Shown piece by piece: positions 1 to 5,188 of a stretch of DNA of 7,778 bases; within the stretch, counting starts at the first letter, position 1, and the number at the start of each line of letters is the position of its first letter. The position numbers and the translations under genes were made by a program. This stretch comes from Spirochaetaceae bacterium (lineage in GTDB: Bacteria; Spirochaetota; Spirochaetia; JABEVK01). The notes under the pieces were generated by a model, which saw only the letters and a program-made list of their open reading frames with translations, did not search any database and was not told the origin of the DNA. The stretch spans positions 1 to 7,778 of the forward strand of contig JAHFSN010000082.1 of assembly GCA_023265735.1 (NCBI GenBank), in the 5' to 3' direction.

Positions 1-306
1 GAAGTGGCTGACCTGGCGGCCGTAGGTGTAAACGGAGCGGCAGACGAGGGTCCCGACGATTTGGCCGGGGGCTAGGGCAACAAAAGACTGGATCTTGCCG
101 AGGGCCGAGTCATCGAGGCGGCCGGCTTTGGCGGCGTCGAACCGGACGTTGACCCGGCCGTCGGGGTCGACAGGGCCGCGGACGGCGCCGGCCCAGAGGG
201 GTTTTCGGCCGTCCTGGGGGGCCAAGAGCTCCCTGACGAGAAGGGTTTGCGGCACTTTGAGTTCGCCGCCAACCACGTAGTATTCCATCAAATCACTGCC
301 GGCCAT
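1..306 (-). CDS. Unknown protein, third gene of AAA+/VWA unit (C-terminus cut by window edge)
   Basis: The frame is open from an ATG at 304-306 down to base 1, giving the first 102 residues with no stop, so the gene runs off the left edge. The start is well supported: AGGAG lies at 313-317, six bases upstream, inside the last codons of the VWA gene, and the two genes are only 3 bases apart. The visible part begins MAGSDLMEYYVVGG and alternates hydrophobic and polar residues with many Gly, Val and Pro, as in a small beta-rich domain (for example GRVNVRFDAAKAGRL). I see no signal peptide, membrane segment or catalytic motif and do not recognise the family. Its position makes it a likely third partner, adaptor or target of the ATPase and VWA proteins; that is inference from context only. 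Confidence 0.75.
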   Translation of the reverse strand, partial: MAGSDLMEYYVVGGELKVPQTLLVRELLAPQDGRKPLWAGAVRGPVDPDGRVNVRFDAAKAGRLDDSALGKIQSFVALAPGQIVGTLVCRSVYTYGRQVSHF

Positions 307-309
307 GGC

Positions 310-1440
310 TTACTCCTGAAACGTGACGCTGTGCCCGTACGGAGCGGGGGCCCGGCCGCCATTGGTGAGCACCCACAGCACCCGTTGATCCGAAGCCTCG
401 GGGGCGGGGCCGTCGCCATCGGTGAAGACGATGAGCAGGGGAAACCGGTGCTCTTCGGCAAGTTGGAAGACAGGCCGGAAATCGGTGCCCCCGCCTCGGG
501 TCCTCTCGACGCTCCGGGAAAACTCGGACAGCGTCACGGGCTTCGAACAGGTGGTGTCAAACCGGGTGGCCTTCACCGACGCCCCGGCGATGCGACGGAT
601 GGCGGCGACCTCCCCTAAGAACGACGCGAGTTGTCCCGACGAGATGGAGCCGCTCTCGTCGATGGCCAAGAGCGCCTCCAGGCCTCGCAGCCGTTTGGTT
701 CCGGGGGCGTCATCAAACCTCTTGGATTCGCGCTTGTACGTCTTGGTGGGATTCGTGGTTCCCCGAGCCGTGAGAAAACGCTTCAGGACCCGTCGCCAGC
801 CGAGGTTCGACGGTCCGTACTCCTGGTCGAGGGCCACGGCCAGGGCCGGCTCCTCCTCGGCTTCGCTGCGGGACCGGTCGGCGAGTTCGGCCACCAGGGA
901 CTGGGCGGCGCCGGCCTCCCCTTCGGAGGGCTCGCCCCGGGGGTCCTTCGGCGCCCGAAGCTCGCTGCCCCCCTTGAGGACGATGCGAACTTCCCTTGCG
1001 CCGTCGACCAGATTCAGGGGCTCTTCGAGGGCGTCGAGCCAGGTGTAGTACGCCTCGGCGCCCAGGTGCCGGGGCACGGTTCGTCCCAAATCCTTGCCCA
1101 CGGCCTCGCAGGTCACGGCGTCGGGAAGTCTCTCGTCGGCGGAAAGATGCTCATTGACGGCCAAATCGCAGGCCACGGTCCAGAGGAGGGGATCACGAGC
1201 ACCCCGACGGTACGAATGGAGGAAGAGCAAGTGCAGCAGTTCGTGGACGACGGCCCCCTGGGCGTGGCGCTCGGACAGACCTTCAAACCACGAGGGGTTG
1301 TAGAGAAGCGTGGGGCCAGGCGCAAACCGTATCGCGGTCTGGGTCACGGTGGGGGTCGCCTGAGGCGTGAGGGCCACGGCGGCGGCTCCAAAGAAGGGAC
1401 GCCGCAGCAAGAGCTGGACGGTGGCGTCACGGAGGGTCAT
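310..1440 (-). CDS. VWA-like protein with N-terminal HExxH metallopeptidase-like domain (DUF2201/COG3864 type)
   Basis: This 376-residue protein has two parts. The N-terminal domain (about 1-135) carries HELLHLLFLH at 66-75, an HExxH zinc-protease signature, followed by ACDLAVNEHL at 91-100, where D92 and N96 fit the downstream element of the DUF2201 putative metallopeptidase family. A charged linker rich in Glu, Ala and Arg (about 160-200) leads to a C-terminal VWA-like domain (about 250-376) with a full MIDAS metal site: DESGS at 261-265, T319 in GGGTD and D341 in FTDGDG. I chose the ATG at 1438-1440 because it overlaps the ATPase stop as ATGA and starts just before the conserved domain; the longer open frame to 1584 only extends into ATPase coding sequence. 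There is no Shine-Dalgarno sequence, so translation is probably coupled to the ATPase. Known relatives pair with MoxR AAA+ proteins; whether the zinc site is active is not known. Confidence 0.9.
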   Translation of the reverse strand: MTLRDATVQLLLRRPFFGAAAVALTPQATPTVTQTAIRFAPGPTLLYNPSWFEGLSERHAQGAVVHELLHLLFLHSYRRGARDPLLWTVACDLAVNEHLSADERLPDAVTCEAVGKDLGRTVPRHLGAEAYYTWLDALEEPLNLVDGAREVRIVLKGGSELRAPKDPRGEPSEGEAGAAQSLVAELADRSRSEAEEEPALAVALDQEYGPSNLGWRRVLKRFLTARGTTNPTKTYKRESKRFDDAPGTKRLRGLEALLAIDESGSISSGQLASFLGEVAAIRRIAGASVKATRFDTTCSKPVTLSEFSRSVERTRGGGTDFRPVFQLAEEHRFPLLIVFTDGDGPAPEASDQRVLWVLTNGGRAPAPYGHSVTFQE

Positions 1441-2522
1441 GGGGAGGAGGTTCCCAGGGTACCCAGGACCACCTCGCCGGCGGCGGCAAAGGTGGGAACC
1501 CGGCTGGCCAGCAGGGCGAATTCGTCGGGTCGCTGGCGGGCCACCTTCTGAAGGAACAGGACTCGGAATTCCTCGGGAAGCCATCCGACAAACCGGTCGA
1601 GGTTCTCGAAGTGAACGGGGTCATCGCGGAAGGCCCACACCACCTTCCCCACCACAAGACCCAGGAGATCGAGCCGGCCCCGGTCGACGAGGGCCGTCAG
1701 GTCGGGCTCCGCCTCAGAGAACTTTGTGAGGATGAGGTCGGTGGCTGGAATCCGCACATCCTTGGTCTGCCGAAAACCAAAGAAGGAGGCGGCAGCCTGG
1801 GGACCCACCAGACCGGATACCAACTCGCGGAGAAGATTGTCCGGGAGCGTGCAGCGGTTTAGCAGCTCCTGCACCTTGGTCCACGCCCGGGGCGTGGGGG
1901 CCTTGGTGGTGGCCGTGCTGTCGGACGCCTTCTTGACGACCAGAAGCAGATCCGGCGAAGTCTTCAGGAAGGTCAGGACCTCGTCGTTGGGTTCGTGGTT
2001 CCACGAGTAGTCGAGGTAGTCGTCCAGGTGGGCGGTCACCTCGATGACCACAAACCGGTCCAACATGGCGTCGTCGAGGGTGTTCACCGAGTAGTTCATG
2101 GTATCGGGGTTCATCGTCACCCCGATCCTCCAGCCCTCAGCCAGGGCGTGTCCATTGATGCGGCGCTCGAGCAGCAGCGGGTAGAGGACCGAGGTAGTGT
2201 CGCTGGGAATTCGATTGATTTCCTCGAGGACGAGGAGACCCCGGGGCGGAAAGAGTCCGGCGTCGACGGCCTGCTTGGTGGGGAGAAACTGGGGAGCCAG
2301 GTACCGGGTCAGGCCCGACTCTCGGTCCTTGTCGGGGAGTCCCATGAAGTCGGGACCTTCCAGGGCGGCGCCGTAGAGTCCATGGTAGCCGACCCCCAGC
2401 TCCTCGGCGCACTGGCGGTACGCCGACGTCTTCCCGACTCCGCGTTCGCTGACGAGGGCAGAAACACTGTCGGTGTGGAGGAAGAGCTGCTTCACGCACT
2501 CCTTGGCTTCGTGGATTCTCAT
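1437..2522 (-). CDS. MoxR-like AAA+ ATPase
   Basis: A 361-residue AAA+ ATPase, first gene of a three-gene unit. Visible motifs are Walker A SERGVGKT (25-32), Walker B LLVLEEINR (96-104), sensor 1 TMNP (N138), an LDRF arginine-finger region (R156) and a sensor 2 element PRAW (R212). The order and spacing match the MoxR family (COG0714), whose members use ATP to remodel protein complexes and work with VWA partners, as the next gene here encodes. Two motifs are atypical: Ser replaces the first Walker A glycine and Glu replaces the usual Walker B aspartate. The C-terminal third (about 225-361) has no motif I recognise and may mediate oligomer or partner contact. The ATG at 2520-2522 has no Shine-Dalgarno sequence, but a promoter-like -10 ends 7 bases before it, suggesting a leaderless mRNA. 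An in-frame GTG nine codons in follows AAGGAG by only 3 bases and is a weaker choice. Confidence 0.92.
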   Translation of the reverse strand: MRIHEAKECVKQLFLHTDSVSALVSERGVGKTSAYRQCAEELGVGYHGLYGAALEGPDFMGLPDKDRESGLTRYLAPQFLPTKQAVDAGLFPPRGLLVLEEINRIPSDTTSVLYPLLLERRINGHALAEGWRIGVTMNPDTMNYSVNTLDDAMLDRFVVIEVTAHLDDYLDYSWNHEPNDEVLTFLKTSPDLLLVVKKASDSTATTKAPTPRAWTKVQELLNRCTLPDNLLRELVSGLVGPQAAASFFGFRQTKDVRIPATDLILTKFSEAEPDLTALVDRGRLDLLGLVVGKVVWAFRDDPVHFENLDRFVGWLPEEFRVLFLQKVARQRPDEFALLASRVPTFAAAGEVVLGTLGTSSP

Positions 2523-2529
2523 GGATAAA

Positions 2530-2558
2530 ATATTATTGTTTTTGAGTCACAGCGACAA
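2530..2558 (-). promoter_or_regulatory. Candidate promoter of the AAA+/VWA unit, leaderless geometry
   Basis: On the minus strand, TTGTCG (2553-2558, 4 of 6 to TTGACA) and TAATAT (2530-2535, 4 of 6 to TATAAT) are 17 bases apart in a markedly AT-rich patch within GC-rich DNA. The -10 ends 7 bases before the ATG of the ATPase gene, so transcription would begin at or next to the start codon. It lies in the 51-base gap after the membrane protein gene, allowing the ATPase unit to be transcribed on its own. Confidence 0.5.
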
Positions 2559-2573
2559 GACAGACCCCTCGGC

Positions 2574-3236
2574 TCAGTTGCGGTCATTGAGGAAGGGAAA
2601 GGCGCCGCCCTTGACCAGCCACGAGAGACCGAAGAGGACGAGGGCCGAGGTCTCGGGCCCGAAGATGTTCATGAGGTCCCGGGCCTTCTGGTCGGGAGCG
2701 GTCCAGGCGCCCCAGCCGACAATGCCGATACAAACGAGGATGCCGACGCCAAAGACGATGAAGAGAACATTGCGAACCCTCTTCTGGGGAGTCCCCGAGC
2801 TACCACGAGTAAACACGAAGAGGGAGAGCACCGAGAACGCCACAAAGAGGCCGCCTGACCCGATGTTGTGGAGGAGACCCGACACGGGACCGGTGACAAA
2901 ATTCAGGGTCAGGCCCTGGGGAACGTGCTTGAGGGTCTCGTTGAACGTCGGAAAGAGCGCCAGCAGCAACGCGCAGCACGCCGAAAACCCGGTGATCAAA
3001 ATGTCCGAGAGACCTTCCTTTCGATAGGGGCGGTAGGCGAACAGAAACACCGTGAGGAAGAACAGGACCCCTTCAAAGTAGTCCCTCATGTTGGTGTAGT
3101 AGTAGTCGCTGATCGACGTCGAGGGCTGGAACCAGGTGCCCAGGACCAGGAGCAAGGGCAAAGTCACCCCCAGAAGGCCGATGAGGACCCTCAAGGTCCT
3201 GTACGTGAACTGAAACCCGTCTTCGTTTCCTGTCAT
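2574..3236 (-). CDS. Six-helix integral membrane protein, function unknown
   Basis: A 220-residue protein with about six hydrophobic segments (roughly 14-36, 52-68, 78-98, 117-143, 155-177 and 193-211) and short loops, so it is an inner-membrane protein. The loop before helix 2 reads SISDYYYTNMRDYFEG (41-56) and helix 4 carries HNIGSGG (123-129). I recall similar Tyr-rich loop and His motifs in small uncharacterised six-helix proteins (DUF998-like), but the family name is uncertain. No transport, enzyme or signal motif is evident. The start at 3234-3236 is set by AGGGGGG at 3242-3248, five bases upstream; an in-frame ATG at 3270-3272 has no ribosome binding site and overlaps the probable -10 box. 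It ends 51 bases before the ATPase gene and may or may not be functionally linked to it. Confidence 0.88.
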   Translation of the reverse strand: MTGNEDGFQFTYRTLRVLIGLLGVTLPLLLVLGTWFQPSTSISDYYYTNMRDYFEGVLFFLTVFLFAYRPYRKEGLSDILITGFSACCALLLALFPTFNETLKHVPQGLTLNFVTGPVSGLLHNIGSGGLFVAFSVLSLFVFTRGSSGTPQKRVRNVLFIVFGVGILVCIGIVGWGAWTAPDQKARDLMNIFGPETSALVLFGLSWLVKGGAFPFLNDRN

Positions 3237-3241
3237 CCTGG

Positions 3242-3248
3242 CCCCCCT
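3242..3248 (-). promoter_or_regulatory. Ribosome binding site that fixes the membrane-protein start
   Basis: AGGGGGG on the minus strand lies five bases before the ATG at 3234-3236. It favours this start over the in-frame ATG at 3270-3272 and over the longer open frame that runs into the 110-residue gene in another reading frame. Confidence 0.65.
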
Positions 3249-3270
3249 GGGAACGACACCGTTGGGGGTC

Positions 3271-3299
3271 ATGATAACCGATCCCGGGCGCCTCGGCAA
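3271..3299 (-). promoter_or_regulatory. Candidate promoter of the membrane-protein gene
   Basis: TTGCCG (3294-3299, 4 of 6) and TATCAT (3271-3276, 5 of 6 to TATAAT) are separated by 17 bases. Transcription would start near 3264, leaving a leader of about 28 bases that contains the ribosome binding site at 3242-3248. The -35 box sits in the inner stem and loop of the imperfect palindrome at 3282-3318. Confidence 0.5.
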
Positions 3300-3318
3300 A
3301 GAGCCGCGACGCCCTGGG
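3282..3318 (-). terminator. Imperfect stem-loop after the 110-residue gene; possible weak terminator
   Basis: An interrupted palindrome begins 10 bases after the stop of the 110-residue gene. The arms GGGCG (3286-3290) and CGCCC (3310-3314) enclose a 3/3 internal loop, then CGGC (3294-3297) and GCCG (3303-3306) close a 5-base loop; two or three further pairs extend it outward past a C/T mismatch. It would be stable in RNA, but no U-run follows on the minus strand, so it is not a classical intrinsic terminator. It could be an intercistronic RNA hairpin or an operator overlapping the -35 of the next promoter. Confidence 0.35.
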
Positions 3319-3327
3319 AAGTGAACC

Positions 3328-3660
3328 CTATTCGCTGATTTGGAACGGGTAGAAGTTATTAATCTTGCCGCACACCTTGCCATCGGCGTAGACGCCCACC
3401 CACGTCTCGTTCCATTTCCGGTTGTGGATATAGAACTTTCCGTCGCGGACTTCCCCGTCCCGCTGGGTGATGCCGACCTCGGGGTTCCTGGCGTTCTTCT
3501 GGTCCACCCGAAACGTGGATCCGTCCACGGCGGTAACCACAATGGTGCCGGTCTGACCTCCGGCTGACCACTTCAAGACCTTTCCCACGACGAACGGGGC
3601 GGTAGAAACGGTCCCTGGGACGACGTCGGCTTCGATGAGGACAGGCGAGGGACTACTCAT
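3328..3660 (-). CDS. Small beta-rich protein of unknown function
   Basis: A complete 110-residue gene starting at ATG 3658-3660 with AAGGAG at 3670-3675 nine bases upstream, and ending in TAG. The sequence alternates short hydrophobic strands with Gly, Asp and Asn turns (VVGKVLKWSAGGQTGTIVV, then DGKFYIHNRKWNETWVGVYADGKVCGK), which suggests a compact all-beta fold. A Trp-rich patch (W83, W87) and a single Cys (C97) lie in the C-terminal third. There is no signal peptide or membrane segment, so it is probably cytoplasmic. I do not recognise the family. It is read divergently from the sensor kinase and precedes the membrane-protein gene by 91 bases containing a hairpin and promoter, so it is probably its own transcript. 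Confidence 0.78.
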   Translation of the reverse strand: MSSPSPVLIEADVVPGTVSTAPFVVGKVLKWSAGGQTGTIVVTAVDGSTFRVDQKNARNPEVGITQRDGEVRDGKFYIHNRKWNETWVGVYADGKVCGKINNFYPFQISE

Positions 3661-3683
3661 AGGAATTCACTCCTTCTGGCTTA

Positions 3684-3712
3684 ACAATAGCGGGACGGAG
3701 GTGCCGACGAAA
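3684..3712 (-). promoter_or_regulatory. Weak candidate promoter of the 110-residue gene
   Basis: TATTGT (3684-3689, 4 of 6) lies 17 bases from TTTCGT (3707-3712, 3 of 6) on the minus strand. The distance would give a leader of about 17 bases that just includes the AAGGAG ribosome binding site. The -35 match is poor, so the call rests mainly on spacing. Confidence 0.3.
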
Positions 3713-3748
3713 TTGGTATTTTTGGCCGCCGGGGAGCTTTTTTTTCCC

Positions 3749-3781
3749 AGGGCGTCGGTGAGAAAGTGATGAAGACGCCCT
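3749..3781. repeat. 8-bp perfect inverted repeat in the divergent intergenic region
   Basis: AGGGCGTC (3749-3756) and its exact complement GACGCCCT (3774-3781) are separated by 17 bases. No U-run follows on either strand, so a terminator is unlikely. It lies between the 110-residue gene and the kinase promoter, upstream of the kinase -35 box, and could be a protein-binding site. Confidence 0.5.
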
Positions 3782-3796
3782 CGAGCCTTCACCTGA

Positions 3797-3860
3797 CAGT
3801 TGCAAAAAGACCGGGGTCGCCCTATAAGTTAACCGAGGTTATGGTGACGGGTGGCAACTG
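3797..3860. repeat. CAGTTGC / GCAACTG inverted pair spanning the kinase promoter
   Basis: CAGTTGC (3797-3803) overlaps the -35 box, and its reverse complement GCAACTG (3854-3860) begins just after the GTG start codon. LytTR regulators such as AgrA bind short motifs containing ACAGTT or AAGTT; ACAGTT occurs at 3796-3801 and AAGTT at 3826-3830. Autoregulation by the neighbouring regulator is possible but unproven. Confidence 0.3.
3800..3828 (+). promoter_or_regulatory. Promoter of the kinase/regulator operon
   Basis: TTGCAA (3800-3805, 4 of 6) and TATAAG (3823-3828, 5 of 6 to TATAAT) have the ideal 17-base spacer. The start of transcription would fall near 3835, giving a leader of only about 16 bases before the GTG at 3851. 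Confidence 0.6.
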
Positions 3861-5188
3861 ACGTCTGGGTCCTTCTCCTTCACACAGTGGTTTCCACTGG
3901 AGGAAACAGCCTTCTGGCCCACATGACCCTGACTTCGAAGCGGCCTCCCGTGGTGGCCGTCGTGGCCTGGTCGGTCACATGGGTGGTCGTGACCCTTTTG
4001 TCCGCCCTGTTCGTGAGGCTGTCTCCCCTGGGTCTGACCGCGAGCATTCCCTTCTATCTCTTCAACCTGCTCTTCCTCATCACCTTCGCCTACGTCTTTG
4101 AGGAGCGATTCTCCCAGCGGCTGTTTGTCTTCTTCATGTTCTGGGGCTTCTCGTCGTTCCTTTCGGCGATTTGCAAATGGGGAGCCTTGGGGACGGGGCT
4201 GGACTCGGGGAACCCCTGGGTCTGGGTGGCGCTCTACTTCGTGGTGTTCTCCATCGCGGTGGTTCTATACCGAGCCCTCTGGAGCCGGAGCATCCGGACC
4301 TCCCTCAGGATCTTTGCCCGGGGAAAGCCCGTCTACGTGGCGTTTCCCCTCGTGGCCTTCGTGGTCTTCGTCGCCCTGTATGGTCCCCTGACCAGGGCGC
4401 CCAGCGCCCAGGGGTTCTTCGTCATGCTCCTGGTCGAGACCCTGGTTCTTCTGATGTACTACATCCTCTTCGCTCAGTTCCGCCTGCTCTACGAACGGCT
4501 CCAGGCGGAAAACCGCCTCTCTGGGATCGAACGGCATCAGCAACTTCAGAAGAGGTACTTCGAGGAGGTCGAGAAGGACGTCCAGGCCCAGGCTCGGCTC
4601 CTGCACGATGCCCGGCACCACTTCCTGGCCGTGGCCTCCCTGGCCCAGCAAGAAGACGCCCCGGCGGTCGACCGCTACGTAGCCCAACTGCTCAAGAGCT
4701 TTGGCCTCTCGGCCCGACGCTACTGTGAGCACAGCCTCGCCAACGCCGTCATCGGGAGCTACGTGGACATCGCCGAGAAGGAAGGCATTGCCGTCACGAC
4801 CGACCTCGACCTTCCCTCTGACCTGGGGATCAACGACCATGATTTGTGCACGTTGTTCGGAAACTCCGTGGAAAACGCTGTAGAGGCCTGCCGGAGGATA
4901 CCCGAAACTTCCCCGGCCTACGGGGTCAGGCACATTGACCTCCGGTCGTCCTTTGAAGAGGGGCGTCTGGTCGTTCGAATCGAAAACAGTTACGAGGGGC
5001 ATTTGGGTCGAAGGCCCGACCTCTCGTCCAGCAAGGGCGAGGCCGGAGGCATCGGCCTGGAGAGTGTGGCCCAGGTGGTCCGGTCGTATTCCGGATCCCT
5101 CGACTACAACGGAGAGGGCTCGATCTTCGTGTTTTCGGCGGTCCTCTTCTCTCCCCTCGCCGGAAATCGCCGAGGTGTCCCTTGCTAA
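3851..5188 (+). CDS. AgrC-like GHKL sensor histidine kinase
   Basis: A 445-residue membrane sensor kinase. The first 210 residues hold six or seven hydrophobic helices (approximately 5-23, 34-57, 64-83, 90-110, 123-140, 163-180, 188-208), with no large extracytoplasmic domain. A coiled linker (about 211-250) leads to the H-box LLHDARHHF, where H252 is the likely phosphorylated histidine. The GHKL ATPase follows, with an N-box FGNSVENAVEA (N342) and a G-box GGIGL (399-403). This is the AgrC/ComD architecture, which normally senses a peptide and phosphorylates a LytTR regulator, and such a regulator is the next gene. GTG 3851 is the first in-frame start, since TGA lies two codons upstream. Its ribosome binding site is poor (GAGG at 3835-3838, 12 bases away). 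The stop overlaps the regulator start by 7 bases, so the pair is co-transcribed. The ligand is unknown. Confidence 0.92.
   Translation: MATDVWVLLLHTVVSTGGNSLLAHMTLTSKRPPVVAVVAWSVTWVVVTLLSALFVRLSPLGLTASIPFYLFNLLFLITFAYVFEERFSQRLFVFFMFWGFSSFLSAICKWGALGTGLDSGNPWVWVALYFVVFSIAVVLYRALWSRSIRTSLRIFARGKPVYVAFPLVAFVVFVALYGPLTRAPSAQGFFVMLLVETLVLLMYYILFAQFRLLYERLQAENRLSGIERHQQLQKRYFEEVEKDVQAQARLLHDARHHFLAVASLAQQEDAPAVDRYVAQLLKSFGLSARRYCEHSLANAVIGSYVDIAEKEGIAVTTDLDLPSDLGINDHDLCTLFGNSVENAVEACRRIPETSPAYGVRHIDLRSSFEEGRLVVRIENSYEGHLGRRPDLSSSKGEAGGIGLESVAQVVRSYSGSLDYNGEGSIFVFSAVLFSPLAGNRRGVPC
5172..5175 (+). promoter_or_regulatory. Ribosome binding site supporting a TTG start for the regulator
   Basis: GAGG lies six bases before TTG 5182-5184. 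The in-frame GTG at 5191 has AAGG touching it with no spacer, so the TTG start is preferred and the gene overlaps the kinase by 7 bases. Confidence 0.6.

Noticed and set aside
631..1551. 306-residue plus-strand open frame opposite the VWA gene
   Set aside because: It is Gly/Arg/Val-rich with no family motif and mirrors the codon bias of the minus-strand gene, which carries clear HExxH and MIDAS motifs.
1441..1584. N-terminal extension of the VWA gene to an ATG at 1584
   Set aside because: The extra 48 residues are Arg/Pro/Gly-rich and are simply ATPase coding sequence in another frame; the ATGA overlap start at 1440 fits better.
1995..2528. 177-residue plus-strand open frame opposite the ATPase gene
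   Set aside because: It is antisense to Walker A, Walker B and sensor motifs and has no ribosome binding site or recognisable domain.
3242..3268. Hairpin pairing CCCCC (3264-3268 complement) with the GGGGG ribosome binding site of the membrane-protein gene
   Set aside because: The predicted transcript start near 3264 falls at the 5' arm, so that arm is probably not in the mRNA. It would matter only for read-through transcripts from the upstream gene.
3237..3542. Longer membrane-protein frame starting at 3542
   Set aside because: The extension lies over the 110-residue gene in another frame, has low-complexity Arg/Ser/Thr composition, and a good ribosome binding site precedes 3236.
4265..5002. 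245-residue minus-strand open frame within the kinase gene
   Set aside because: It is antisense to the H-box and helices of the kinase, and its composition is that of a high-GC shadow frame.
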